A stretch of DNA of 64,000 nucleotides from an uncultured Kiritimatiellota bacterium (GTDB taxonomy: Bacteria; Verrucomicrobiota; Kiritimatiellia; RFP12; DVOR01). The DNA lies in assembly GCA_944391055.1 (NCBI GenBank), contig CALXSF010000007.1, positions 1 to 64,000 on the forward strand, read 5' to 3'. Within the stretch, counting starts at the first letter, position 1. Each line of letters begins with the position of its first letter. Under the pieces are notes generated by a model that worked only from the letters and a program-made list of their open reading frames with translations, made no database searches and was not told the DNA's origin. Shown here one piece after another: positions 29,134 to 37,575 of the stretch. A program made the translations under genes and the position numbers.

Positions 29134-30485
29134 GCACGGTGCTGGTCGTCGACGACGACAAGGCGACGCGCGAGGGGCTGGCCTTGGCGCTGCGCGGGGA
29201 TTATCAGGTGCTGACGGCGGCGGACGCGGAGGCGGCGCTGCGCGCGCTGACCACCCACGCGGTGGATTTGGTGCTGACGGATCTGCGGATGCCGGGGCGC
29301 GACGGCATCTCGCTGCTGCGCGACATCATCGCCTCGCACCCCGGCGTGCCGGTGATCCTGCTCTCGGCCTACGGCTCGGTGGAGAGCGCGGTGGAGGCGA
29401 TGCGCGACGGCGCCTATGACTTCCTCACCAAGCCGGTGAACCTGGACCACCTGGAGCTGGTGGTGCGCCGCGCCCTGCGGCAGAAGAACCTGGAGCGGCA
29501 GAACGCCCGCCTGCGCACGCAGTTGGAGGGGCGTTCGGCGCTGGATCGCCTGATCGGCTCCTCGGAGGCGATGCTGGCCGTGCGCGAGCGGATCGAGCAG
29601 GTGGCCCCGACCCCGGCCACGGTGTTGGTGCAGGGGCCCAGCGGCACGGGCAAGGAGCTGGTGGCGCGCGCGCTCCACGCCCTCAGCCCGAGGGCGGGCA
29701 AGCCGTTCGTGGCCGTCCATTGCGCGGCGCTCGCGCCGTCGCTGCTGGAAAGCGAGCTCTTCGGCCATGTCAAGGGGGCCTACACGGGGGCGGACGAGGA
29801 CCGCAAGGGACGCTTCGAGATCGCGGACGGCGGGACGCTCTTCTTGGACGAGATCTCGGAGATCGACCTTGCCACGCAGGTGAAGCTGCTGCGCGTGCTG
29901 GAGACGCGCACGGTGGAGCCCGTCGGCTCGGCCCGGCCGGTGCCGGTGGATATCCGCCTGGTGGCGGCCACCAACCGCAACCTCCGCGCGTGGGTGGACG
30001 CGGGGAAGTTCCGCGAGGATCTCTTCTTCCGCCTGAACGTGGTGGACATCAACCTGCCGCCCCTGCGCGAGCGGCAGGGCGACCTGCCTTTGCTGTGCGA
30101 CGCCTTCGTGCGCGAGTACAACCCGCAGCTGGGCCGCAGCATCCTTGGCATCGAGCCCGACGCGATGGCCGCCCTCGCCGCCTATCCCTGGCCCGGCAAC
30201 GTCCGCGAGCTGCGCAACGTCATCGAGCGGATGATGGTGCTGGCCAAGGGCGACCGCCTGACGCTGGCCGACGTGCCCGGCGAGGTGCGCGCCGGAGCCT
30301 CGCCCGCCCCGCGCCCGTCGGCCGGGGCCCCCGCCGCCGCGCCGGAGCCCGAGGAGGCCGCGCTCATCCGGCGCGCGCTCGCCGAGACCAAGGGTAACCG
30401 CACCGCCGCCTCGAAGCGCCTGGGCATCCCCCTGCGCACGCTTTACCGTCGGATCAAGACCTATGGATTGGAGGACGCCCCATGA
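29130..30485 (+). CDS. sigma-54-dependent response regulator, NtrC family
   Basis: A 451-residue activator. The receiver domain (1-120) has the acidic pocket VVDDD and phosphoacceptor Asp51 in LTDLRMPG. The AAA+ domain (about 140-375) shows Walker A GPSGTGKE, the sigma-54-contacting loop GAYTGA (GAFTGA family), Walker B GGTLFLDEI and the arginine-finger segment FREDLFFRLN. A proline/alanine linker leads to a Fis-type helix-turn-helix (GNRTAASKRLGIPLRTLYRR). The ATG overlaps the kinase stop (ATGA). The next gene overlaps its stop the same way, so the secreted repeat protein may be coordinated with this system. Target promoters (-24/-12 type) were not recognised in the window. Confidence 0.95.
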   Translation: MSTVLVVDDDKATREGLALALRGDYQVLTAADAEAALRALTTHAVDLVLTDLRMPGRDGISLLRDIIASHPGVPVILLSAYGSVESAVEAMRDGAYDFLTKPVNLDHLELVVRRALRQKNLERQNARLRTQLEGRSALDRLIGSSEAMLAVRERIEQVAPTPATVLVQGPSGTGKELVARALHALSPRAGKPFVAVHCAALAPSLLESELFGHVKGAYTGADEDRKGRFEIADGGTLFLDEISEIDLATQVKLLRVLETRTVEPVGSARPVPVDIRLVAATNRNLRAWVDAGKFREDLFFRLNVVDINLPPLRERQGDLPLLCDAFVREYNPQLGRSILGIEPDAMAALAAYPWPGNVRELRNVIERMMVLAKGDRLTLADVPGEVRAGASPAPRPSAGAPAAAPEPEEAALIRRALAETKGNRTAASKRLGIPLRTLYRRIKTYGLEDAP

Positions 30486-31195
30486 GACTGCCCGCCCTGT
30501 TCGCGTTTCTGCCCGCGTTGGCCATGGCCGCCGGGCAGCCGATCCCCGAGGGGTTCTTCCCCCCGCCGCCCGCCGCCCCGGCCAAGGGGGAGGGCGTCTG
30601 CCTCGAATGCGAGGGCCGCGGCAAGGTCGAGAGCGCCCTCCGCGCCATCGACACGGGGGAGAACGGCACCACCTTCCGGCGGGCGTGCCCGGCGTGCGGG
30701 GGCCGCGGCCGCGCCGTCCGCGCCCTGACGCCCGGCGAGCGCGAACGCCTCCAACGCCAGGCGCTCAACGCCTACGAACGCGAGCAGCGCGCGGCCCGGC
30801 GCACGCCGATCGGCGCCGGCTTCATGGAGGCCGAGGCGGCCAAGGCCCTCTCCCCGGAGGCCCATGCCGCCCTCGCCGCGCGCTTCCCGAAACGTTGCAG
30901 GGTCTGCCTGGGGCTTGGCGTGGAGGAGTGCCGCAAATGCGACGGGCGCGGCAAGGTCGGGCGGCTTGAGCGCGTGGAGGGCGAGGACGGCGAGACGCGC
31001 ACGGAGACCGTCGTCTCCGTCTGCGCCGCGTGTGGCGGTTCCGGCGCGGTGCCCTGCCGCCGTTGCGACGGTTCCGGCTTGGCCAAGGTCTGCACCCGCT
31101 GCGACGGCCTCGGCACCGTGGAGGTGGAGGCCAAGCGCGACGAACCCGCCCACACCGAACTCTGCCGCTCCTGCAAAGGCGACGGCCGCCGCTGA
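30482..31195 (+). CDS. secreted protein with eight CxxCxGxG-like motifs
   Basis: A 237-residue exported protein: signal peptide LPALFAFLPALAMAAG, then a short Pro-rich spacer. Eight DnaJ-type cysteine motifs follow: CLECEGRG, CPACGGRG, CRVCLGLG, CRKCDGRG, CAACGGSG, CRRCDGSG, CTRCDGLG and CRSCKGDG. In DnaJ four such motifs bind two zinc ions, so this protein could hold four. There is no J-domain and no DnaJ C-terminal domain, so it is not a DnaK cochaperone. A periplasmic zinc-ribbon or thiol-redox role is possible; none is known to me. The ATG overlaps the stop of the NtrC-like gene, so the two are tightly coupled. Confidence 0.75.
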   Translation: MRLPALFAFLPALAMAAGQPIPEGFFPPPPAAPAKGEGVCLECEGRGKVESALRAIDTGENGTTFRRACPACGGRGRAVRALTPGERERLQRQALNAYEREQRAARRTPIGAGFMEAEAAKALSPEAHAALAARFPKRCRVCLGLGVEECRKCDGRGKVGRLERVEGEDGETRTETVVSVCAACGGSGAVPCRRCDGSGLAKVCTRCDGLGTVEVEAKRDEPAHTELCRSCKGDGRR

Positions 31196-31210
31196 GGGCG
31201 GCGCATGGCG

Positions 31211-31248
31211 CGAGGCGCCCCCGTTCGGCGGGGGCGCCTCGTTTTTTT
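31211..31248. terminator. strong terminator between convergent genes
   Basis: A stem of about 13 bp (CGAGGCGCCCCCG with its complement, TTCG-type loop) is followed by seven T on the plus strand. It ends the two-component operon and faces the DUF1846 gene. Confidence 0.85.
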
Positions 31249-31273
31249 GGGGGGGGGTGGAGAGGGGCTGGGC

Positions 31274-32794
31274 TCAGGCGTCGACGAAGAGCTCGGCGGT
31301 GGCGAAGAGGGGGTCGTTGGTGGCGCGGATGCCCAGGCGGCGGAGGCCGGCCTCGTCGCCGGGGGTGAGCATGTGGGAGAGGTGCATCTCGCAGTCGCGC
31401 AGGTCGGCGAGGCGTTCGAGCGCGGCTTTGGCGTCGGGGTCCGTGGCCGCGCAGATGGCCAGGGAGACGAGGGTCTCGTCGAGGTTCAGCGAGCCGTATT
31501 TGCCTTTGAGGATGCCTTGCTTCATGTGGGTGACGGAGACGATGGTCTCGGGCGCCAGCAGGTGGCGTTCCTGCGGGATGCCGGCCAGGCGCTTGACGGC
31601 GTTGAGCACCGTGGCGGCGGCGGCGTGCAGGGAGGCGGAGTTTTTGCCGCGGACGATTGTGCCGTCGGGGAGCTCCAGCGCCGCGCCGCAGGCCACGCCC
31701 TCGAGGGTGTGGGTCAGCGAGGCGTCGTGCGCGGCCTGGCGGGCCGGCACCACCACCGCACGGTCCTCGGGGCGCAGGCGCAGCTGGCGCATCAGGCGTT
31801 CGAGGATCTCCACGGGGCGTTTGTCGGAGGAACCCTTGGCGACGGCGTCGGAGAGGTGGCGGAAGTAGCGGCGGATGACCTCTTGGCGGGCGGCCTCTTG
31901 GCAGGCGGCGTCGTCGACGATGCCGGCGGAGATGCGGTTCACGCCCATGTCCGTGGGGCTTTTGTAGGGGCATTCGCCGCCGCGGTCCAGGCGGGCCCAG
32001 AGCTCGCGGAGGATGGGGAAGGCGTCCACGTCGCGGTTGTAGTTCACGGCCACCTTGCCGTAGGCCTCGAGGTGGAAGGGGTCGATCATGTTGATGTCGC
32101 CCAGGTCGGCGGTGGCGGCCTCGTAGGCGAGGTTGACGGGGTGCTTGAGGGGCAGATCCCAGACGGGGAAGGTCTCGAACTTGGCGTAGCCCGAGGGGCG
32201 GCCGGCCATGCGGTCGTGGTAGAGCATGGTCAGGCAGGTGGCCAGTTTGCCGGAGCCGGGGCCGGGGCCCGTCACCACCACGATGGGGCGCGTCGTCTCC
32301 ACGTAGGCGTTGGCGCCGTAGCCTTCGGGCGAGACCACGAGGTCGAGGTTCGAGGGGTAGCCGGGCACGGCCCGGTGCAGCTTCACCGTGACCCCGCGCG
32401 ATTCCAGCTTGTTGCGGAACTGCAGGGCGGCCGGCTGGCCGTCGAATCGGGTGATCACCACCGCGCAGACGTGGATGCCCCAGGCGCGGAGGGAGTCGAT
32501 GAGCTTCAGGGCGTCGTCGTCGTAGGAGATGCCGAAGTCGGCCCGCATCTTCTTGCGCTCGATGTCCTCCGCGTAGACGCAGAGGATGATCTCCGCCTTG
32601 TCCCCCAGCGAGCGGAGCAGGCGCAGCTTCGCGTTCGGGTCATAGCCCGGCAGGACGCGCGCGGCGTGGTAGTCGAACATCAGCTTGCCGCCGAACTCCA
32701 GGTAGAGTTTGTTGCCGAAGGCCTCCGCCCGCTTCATCAGGCCGGCGGCCTGCTCTCTGAGATACGCCTCGTTGTCGAATCCGATTGTCCGCAT
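31274..32794 (-). CDS. DUF1846 family protein
   Basis: A 506-residue cytoplasmic protein of the widely distributed but uncharacterised DUF1846 family. It starts MRTIGFDNEAYLREQ, with the family segments KLYLEFGGKLMFDYHAARVL, RKKMRADFGISYDDD and VVVTGPGPGSGK. The last resembles a P-loop but has Leu rather than Ser/Thr after the Lys, so nucleotide binding is uncertain. The ATG at 32794 was preferred to one 14 codons upstream because the family begins with MRTIGFD. Monocistronic, behind an extended -10 and a leader of about 45 nt. Confidence 0.88.
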   Translation of the reverse strand: MRTIGFDNEAYLREQAAGLMKRAEAFGNKLYLEFGGKLMFDYHAARVLPGYDPNAKLRLLRSLGDKAEIILCVYAEDIERKKMRADFGISYDDDALKLIDSLRAWGIHVCAVVITRFDGQPAALQFRNKLESRGVTVKLHRAVPGYPSNLDLVVSPEGYGANAYVETTRPIVVVTGPGPGSGKLATCLTMLYHDRMAGRPSGYAKFETFPVWDLPLKHPVNLAYEAATADLGDINMIDPFHLEAYGKVAVNYNRDVDAFPILRELWARLDRGGECPYKSPTDMGVNRISAGIVDDAACQEAARQEVIRRYFRHLSDAVAKGSSDKRPVEILERLMRQLRLRPEDRAVVVPARQAAHDASLTHTLEGVACGAALELPDGTIVRGKNSASLHAAAATVLNAVKRLAGIPQERHLLAPETIVSVTHMKQGILKGKYGSLNLDETLVSLAICAATDPDAKAALERLADLRDCEMHLSHMLTPGDEAGLRRLGIRATNDPLFATAELFVDA

Positions 32795-32844
32795 GTCCGT
32801 GCTCCGCGTTGTCGCCGGCCCCCTCCGGGCCGACACGGGGCGCC

Positions 32845-32853
32845 ATTATAGCA
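32845..32853 (-). promoter_or_regulatory. extended -10 of the DUF1846 gene
   Basis: On the minus strand TGC followed by TATAAT (32850-32845); a GGCCC...GGGCC hairpin lies in the predicted leader. Confidence 0.55.
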
Positions 32854-32882
32854 CAGCGGGGCGGGGAACGCCGCGCCGCCGC

Positions 32883-34955
32883 TCACTCCAAGGGGAGGCA
32901 GTGGAGGGTGCCGAGCAGGTCGGCGACGTAGAGGCGGCCGCCGTGGGCGAGGGGGGTGCCGAGGAGCGGGGTGCCGAGGCGCTTGCGCCAAAGGCGTTTG
33001 CCGGTGGCGAGGTCGGCGGCATGGACGCAGCCGTCCGAGGCGGCGACGATGACGGTGTCCCCGGCGCGGATGGCGGAGCCTTGGATGGGGCGCATGGGGC
33101 TGTGGGAGTAGGGCGCGCTGAAGGCGAGCCCCTCGCCGACGGGCAGGCGCCAACGCTCCTCCAGGCACTTGCGGTCGAGGGCGACGAGCCCGGCGTCGAC
33201 GGTGGTCAGCAGGATGAGGCCGTCGGCGAGGAGGGGCTGCCCGCCGTTCTCGACGCTGAAGCCGAGCGCCTTGGAGCGGAGGATCTTGCCGGTGCGCGCC
33301 TCGACCTGGAAGAGGCTTTCGCGGGCCGGGACCCAGACGGTCTTGCCGTCGGGCGCGGCGACGGAGCCGCGGAAGCGGAAGTTGGCGTCGGCCTTGCGCC
33401 AGAGGAGCTTGCCGGTGGCGGCGTCGGTGGCGCAGAGGGCGTCCCAGTGGGAGCCGAGGATGACGGCGCCGTCGGCAAGGACGGGGCGGTCGGGGGTGCC
33501 CTCGCGGAGCCGCCAGCCGCCGCCCTGCCAGCGTTTCGCGCCGGTGGCGGGGTCGAAGGCGGTGAGGCTCTGCCCGGCGCCGGCGTAGAGGACGCCGTCG
33601 GCGAGGGTCACGCCGCTGACGAGGCCGGGGAGGGGGGCGTTGGGGAGCTTGCTTTCCCAGACCTTGGCGCCGTCCTTGAGGGCGAAGGCATAGACCCAGC
33701 CGTCGTCGTCCTGCGCGTAGACGCGGGCGTCGTCGCCGGCGATGGCGTTTTTGACGGAGGCGCGGGTGGGGGCGCGCCAGAGGCGTTTGCCGGTGGCGGG
33801 GTCGAAGGCCGTCACGCCGCCCTCGCCGCGCAGGTTCTCGTCCGTCGTGCCGACGAGGAGCCTGCCGCCCGCGAGGATGGGCGCGGCGAAGAGCGTCCCG
33901 CCCCCGATGGGCACGCTCCAGAGGGTCGGGTCGCGGGCGGGCTCGCCCTTGGGGAGGGGCGAATAGCGGAGGTCGGAGCTCGGGGCGCCGTCGGCGGCGA
34001 CGCGCATGAGGCGGAAGGCGCTGACGGCGCTGTCGATGCCGCCCTTCTCGGGGGCGTTGGTGCCGACGGTCAGCACGCCGCCTTGGCGGCGGATACGGTT
34101 GATGTGCCAGTGGCCGTAGAGCCAGGCCTTGAGGTTGTGCGCGACCAGATCCACCCCGCCGTAATCGAAGCGTTCGCCCGTGAAGAGGAGGTCGTGGCAG
34201 AAGACCACGAGGGGCGTGCCGGCGGGGAGCTGGGCCAGGTCGTTGCGCAGCCAGGCGGCGACCTCCTGCGTGGTGTACGAGGGGCGGCGGTCGCCCCCGG
34301 GCATGGGCAGCACCACGTAGTGCGTGCCGCCGGCGTTGAAGGAGTACCACGCGGGGCCGTAGAGGCTTTCGTAGAGGGCCTCGCCGTAGGGGCCGCGCAC
34401 GAGGTCGTGGTTGCCAATGCACCAGAAGACGGGGACGCCGAGGCCCTTGAAGAGCGCCTGGTGCTCCTTGAGGCCGCGCTCGTAGCAGATGTCGCCGGTG
34501 TGGATGACGAAGGCCGCCCGCTCCGCCCCCGCCAAAGCCTTCAGGTCCTCGGCCATCGCGCGGTAATGGGGCTGCTCGCCGCCGGACATCTCCGTGTCGG
34601 TGATCTGGATGAAGGTGTGCGCGCCCTTCGCCGCGGGCGCCCAGGCCGTCAGCGCGAAGTCGTACCCGCCGCCCTGCTCCCCGATGGGGATCCAGTGGCG
34701 CGCCACGCGCGCGCCGTCGGGCACCGAGAGGGAGACGAAGCGGGCCTTGCCGTGGTCGGCGGGGAGGGTGAAGCGCCCCGCCGCGTCGGTGCGCACGACG
34801 TTGAGCCCGTCCGAGACCGCCGCGCCCGCGCAGGGGGCCTCGCCCGCGCCGCGCGCGCCGTTGCCGTCCGTGTCCCAAAAGACCGTCCCGGAGACGGCCG
34901 CCGAGGCCGCCGCCGCCCAAAGCGCCGCCGCGCCGAAGAGGAGTGCGTGTTTCAT
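32883..34955 (-). CDS. secreted metallophosphoesterase fused to a PQQ-like beta-propeller
   Basis: A 690-residue exported protein with signal peptide MKHALLFGAAALWAAAASA. An N-terminal beta-sandwich (about 20-105, FWDTDGNGARGAGEAPCAG) is of the type that precedes calcineurin-like esterases. A metallophosphoesterase domain (about 110-320) carries ITDTE, HTGDICYE, IGNHDLV, CHDLL and YGHWHIN. The first motif is normally DxH, but here Asp120-Thr-Glu122 replaces the His metal ligand. From about 340 to the end run repeated WxxxxxxxxxxAxPxxA-type blades with DxxTGKxLWR motifs, a PQQ-like propeller. No PQQ enzyme activity is implied; the propeller may bind a ligand or partner. The start at 34955 follows GAAAGGA. 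Confidence 0.85.
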   Translation of the reverse strand: MKHALLFGAAALWAAAASAAVSGTVFWDTDGNGARGAGEAPCAGAAVSDGLNVVRTDAAGRFTLPADHGKARFVSLSVPDGARVARHWIPIGEQGGGYDFALTAWAPAAKGAHTFIQITDTEMSGGEQPHYRAMAEDLKALAGAERAAFVIHTGDICYERGLKEHQALFKGLGVPVFWCIGNHDLVRGPYGEALYESLYGPAWYSFNAGGTHYVVLPMPGGDRRPSYTTQEVAAWLRNDLAQLPAGTPLVVFCHDLLFTGERFDYGGVDLVAHNLKAWLYGHWHINRIRRQGGVLTVGTNAPEKGGIDSAVSAFRLMRVAADGAPSSDLRYSPLPKGEPARDPTLWSVPIGGGTLFAAPILAGGRLLVGTTDENLRGEGGVTAFDPATGKRLWRAPTRASVKNAIAGDDARVYAQDDDGWVYAFALKDGAKVWESKLPNAPLPGLVSGVTLADGVLYAGAGQSLTAFDPATGAKRWQGGGWRLREGTPDRPVLADGAVILGSHWDALCATDAATGKLLWRKADANFRFRGSVAAPDGKTVWVPARESLFQVEARTGKILRSKALGFSVENGGQPLLADGLILLTTVDAGLVALDRKCLEERWRLPVGEGLAFSAPYSHSPMRPIQGSAIRAGDTVIVAASDGCVHAADLATGKRLWRKRLGTPLLGTPLAHGGRLYVADLLGTLHCLPLE

Positions 34956-35050
34956 GATTGTCCTTTCGCCCCCATCAAAGCACATCCCGCGCGGCGGCGC
35001 AAGCCCCGCGAAACCTTTTCCCCGCCGCCGCCGACCGCAGGACGCAGGGG

Positions 35051-35497
35051 TCAGCGGAAGCGGCGGTAAGCCTCGTAGGCGGCGATGGCGACGGCGTTGG
35101 CCAGGTTGATGGAGCGGGCGTACGCGCCGGGCATGGGGATGGCGGCGAGGGAATCGCGGTAACGGGCGTAGAAATCCGGCGGCAGGCCGGAGGATTCCGA
35201 GCCGAAGACCAGCGCGCCGCCGGGCGCCAGCGGGGCGTCATAGAGGGAGCGCCCCGCCTTGGTGCTGAGGAAGCAGAGCCCGGCCGGCCGCCGCGCGCGG
35301 AGGTAATCCTCGAAGGTGTCGAAGAGCGCGAGGTCGAGGTGCTCCCAATAATCCAGCCCCGCGCGGCGGACGTGCCGCGCGTCCAGCGCGAAGCCGAGGG
35401 GGCGGATGAGGACGAGCGGCCAGCCGAGCCCCACGCACAGCCGCCCGATGGCGCCGGTGTTGTGGGGGATCTCCGGGTGAACCAAGACGATGTCCAT
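35051..35497 (-). CDS. trmL: tRNA (cytidine/uridine-34-2'-O)-methyltransferase
   Basis: A 148-residue SPOUT methyltransferase that 2'-O-methylates the wobble base of certain tRNAs. It has the TrmL features: DIVLVHPEIPHNTGAIGRLC at the start, LIRPLGFALDARHVRRAGLDYW, the SAM-knot segments VFGSESSGLP and IPMPGAYARSINLANAVAIAAYE. The length is close to E. coli TrmL. The start at 35497 is 11 bases from an extended -10, so the mRNA leader is predicted to be only a few bases; longer in-frame extension upstream is not family sequence. Confidence 0.92.
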   Translation of the reverse strand: MDIVLVHPEIPHNTGAIGRLCVGLGWPLVLIRPLGFALDARHVRRAGLDYWEHLDLALFDTFEDYLRARRPAGLCFLSTKAGRSLYDAPLAPGGALVFGSESSGLPPDFYARYRDSLAAIPMPGAYARSINLANAVAIAAYEAYRRFR

Positions 35498-35508
35498 GAC
35501 GGGGCCGG

Positions 35509-35517
35509 ATTGTAACA
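35509..35517 (-). promoter_or_regulatory. extended -10 of trmL
   Basis: On the minus strand TGT followed by TACAAT (35514-35509), 11 bases from the trmL ATG. Confidence 0.55.
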
Positions 35518-35607
35518 CGCCCCGGCGCGCCCCGCAACCCGGTGCGCGGACGGCTGTACGCAGGCGCGCGGCGGCGGCCGAACCGGGGCGGGGCGGCGGA
35601 GGCTTTG

Positions 35608-35616
35608 TGCTAGGAT
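35608..35616 (+). promoter_or_regulatory. extended -10 of the esterase gene
   Basis: TGC followed by TAGGAT (35611-35616); the leader is about 22 nt with GAAAGGAGCC before the ATG at 35646. Confidence 0.5.
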
Positions 35617-35645
35617 GGGGCTTGTTCACACGAAAGGAGCCTGTC

Positions 35646-36431
35646 ATGAAAGGTTTGATGGTCATGGCCGCGCTGGCGGCCTCGGTGGCGTCGGCGGGGC
35701 CGCTCCCGCTTTGGGAGGAAGGGACGATGCCCGGCGCGGCGACGACGCGGGCCGAGCGCACGGACGCCCACGGGGGTGTTTGGGACGTCTCCGTGCCGAC
35801 CTTGGAGTTCCTCCCCGCGCCCAACCCCGAGGGGAAGCCGCTGCCGACCGTCCTGGTCGTGCCCGGCGGCGGGTATCAGATGGTGAGTTACGCGAATGAG
35901 GGCAAAGGGCCGGCCGCCTGGCTCAACGCCCGCGGCGTCAACGCCGCGATCCTCAAATACCGCGTGCCGGGCGACCGCCCCGCCGCGCTGCGGGACGCCC
36001 TCCGGGCCTTGGAACTGCTCCGCCAAAACGCCGCCGCGTGGCACGTGGACGCCAAGCGCCTCGGCATGATGGGCTTCTCCGCGGGCGCGCACCTCACCGC
36101 CTCCGTCCTGGCCAAGCCCGACCACGGGCTGTCCTGCGCCATGCTGATCTACCCCGCCTACCTCTCCAAGGACGGCGCCGCCCTCGCCCCCGAGGTCGTC
36201 CCCTACGACCCCTCCGTGCCGACCTTCCTGACGCAGTGCGCCGACGACCGCGCCTACGTCCTCTCCTCCCTCGCCTACGCTGGGCACCTGCTGAAGGCCG
36301 GGCGCCCCGTGGATTACCATCTCTACGCCACGGGCGGCCACGGCTTCTCCTTCCATCCCGCCGCCGGGCGCCCCTACGCGCAGTGGCTCGCCGAGCTGGA
36401 GGCGTGGCTCAAGGCGCAGGGGATGCGCTGA
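35646..36431 (+). CDS. secreted alpha/beta-hydrolase, acetyl-esterase type
   Basis: A 261-residue exported esterase: signal peptide GLMVMAALAASVASA, then an alpha/beta-hydrolase fold. The oxyanion motif VVPGGGYQMVSY, the nucleophile elbow MGFSAGAH (Ser), the acid in TQCADDRAYV and the catalytic His in YATGGHGFSFHP are visible. This pattern is that of BD-FAE/XynB-type carbohydrate acetyl- or feruloyl-esterases, so deacetylation of plant or host glycans is likely. AAAGGAG precedes the ATG. Its last 23 bases overlap the convergent anSME gene. Confidence 0.87.
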   Translation: MKGLMVMAALAASVASAGPLPLWEEGTMPGAATTRAERTDAHGGVWDVSVPTLEFLPAPNPEGKPLPTVLVVPGGGYQMVSYANEGKGPAAWLNARGVNAAILKYRVPGDRPAALRDALRALELLRQNAAAWHVDAKRLGMMGFSAGAHLTASVLAKPDHGLSCAMLIYPAYLSKDGAALAPEVVPYDPSVPTFLTQCADDRAYVLSSLAYAGHLLKAGRPVDYHLYATGGHGFSFHPAAGRPYAQWLAELEAWLKAQGMR

Positions 36432-37563
36432 GCGCGCGGCGCCCGGCCGCCTTGCGCAGACGCTCGGCCTCCTTGCGCAGGGGCGGGAGGATGTGGGCGT
36501 AGATGCGCTTCCAGGCGGGGCAGAGGAAGGAGAGCGTGCGCGGGTCCGCGGCGGGGTCGTGGCCCGCGCGGTTCTTGGGGCAGTCGCCCTCGCAGAAACG
36601 GCGGCAGTCGCAGCCCTCGCAGGCCGCGTTCACCGTTCGCTTGCGCGCGCCGAAGGCGGCGTGGAGGGGGTTGTCCCAGATTTCGTCCCAGTCGTTCTCC
36701 AGGATGTTGCCGAGGCGCAGCTCCGGGCGCACGAAAAAGTCGCAGGGGTAGACGTCGCCGTTGTGCTCCACCACCACGTACTCGCGGCAGTCGCGGCCCA
36801 TGGAGCAGCTGTTCGCGTCGCCGGTGAGGAGTTTGGCCACCACGCTGTCGAAGAGGCGCACCGAGACCGCGCGCACGTCGTGCGCGAGCCATTCGTCGAA
36901 GACCGCGATGACGAAGTCCGCCCATTCCTCCGGCCCGATGGCGTAGGGCAGGGGGCGGCCGTCGGGGCCGAACTCCACGCATTCGATGAACTGCATGAAG
37001 CGGCACCCCAGCCCGTCGCGCAGATAACGGTAGACGCCCAGCGGGTCGCGCACGTTGCTTTGCGAGACCAGGGTGAGGATGTTGTGCTCCACCCCCGCCT
37101 CGCGCAGCAGGGCCAGCCCCCGCGTCACCGCCGCGTGGCTGCCGTGCCCGGCCGCGTCCGGCCGCCGCAGGTCGTGCGTCGCCGCCGGGCCGTCCACGCT
37201 CACCCCCAGCAGGAAACGGTTCTCCGCGAAGAAGCGCGCCAGCGACGGCGTGAGCAGCGTGCCGTTCGTCTGCACGCAGTTCGTGATCTGCGCCCCTGGC
37301 CGCGCGTAGCGGCGCTGCAGGCGCACGAGCTCCCGGTAAAACGCCTCGCCCATCAGCAGCGGCTCCCCGCCCTGGAAGGCGAAGGTGTGCGCGGGGAAGG
37401 GCAGCGCCAGGAAGCCCCGCACCAGGCGCGTCAGCGTCGCCTCGTCCATCCGGTGCGTCGGCCGCCCCGGATAGAGCGCCGCCTTGCCCAGGTAAAAGCA
37501 GTATTCGCAGCGCAGGTTGCAATCCGCGCCCGCCGGCTTGATCAGCAACGAGAAGGGTTTCAT
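36409..37563 (-). CDS. anaerobic sulfatase-maturating radical SAM enzyme (anSME)
   Basis: A 384-residue radical SAM/SPASM enzyme that converts the active-site Cys or Ser of sulfatases to formylglycine. The radical SAM cluster motif CNLRCEYC gives Cys15, 19 and 22; FQGGEPLL, QTNGTLL and SVDGP follow; the C-terminal SPASM region has cysteines in SCSMGRDCREY, YPCDFFV, CEGCDCRRFCEGDCPKN and LCPAW for two auxiliary [4Fe-4S] clusters. No sulfatase is in the window, so its clients are elsewhere. The ATG is seven bases after the larE stop, so it may be the fifth gene of the lar operon, or be made from a TATAAT that contains that stop. The end overlaps the convergent esterase. Confidence 0.9.
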   Translation of the reverse strand: MKPFSLLIKPAGADCNLRCEYCFYLGKAALYPGRPTHRMDEATLTRLVRGFLALPFPAHTFAFQGGEPLLMGEAFYRELVRLQRRYARPGAQITNCVQTNGTLLTPSLARFFAENRFLLGVSVDGPAATHDLRRPDAAGHGSHAAVTRGLALLREAGVEHNILTLVSQSNVRDPLGVYRYLRDGLGCRFMQFIECVEFGPDGRPLPYAIGPEEWADFVIAVFDEWLAHDVRAVSVRLFDSVVAKLLTGDANSCSMGRDCREYVVVEHNGDVYPCDFFVRPELRLGNILENDWDEIWDNPLHAAFGARKRTVNAACEGCDCRRFCEGDCPKNRAGHDPAADPRTLSFLCPAWKRIYAHILPPLRKEAERLRKAAGRRALSASPAP

Positions 37564-37569
37564 GCCCGC

Positions 37570-37575
37570 ATTATA
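37570..37575 (-). promoter_or_regulatory. possible -10 (TATAAT) overlapping the larE stop
   Basis: Perfect TATAAT on the minus strand, six bases from the anSME ATG, as at 7581 and 11020. The TAA of larE is part of it, and the preceding bases are CGG, not TGn, so chance cannot be excluded. Confidence 0.4.

Noticed and set aside
30482..31195. DnaJ
   Set aside because: It has the zinc-finger motif type but a signal peptide and no J-domain or HPD motif.
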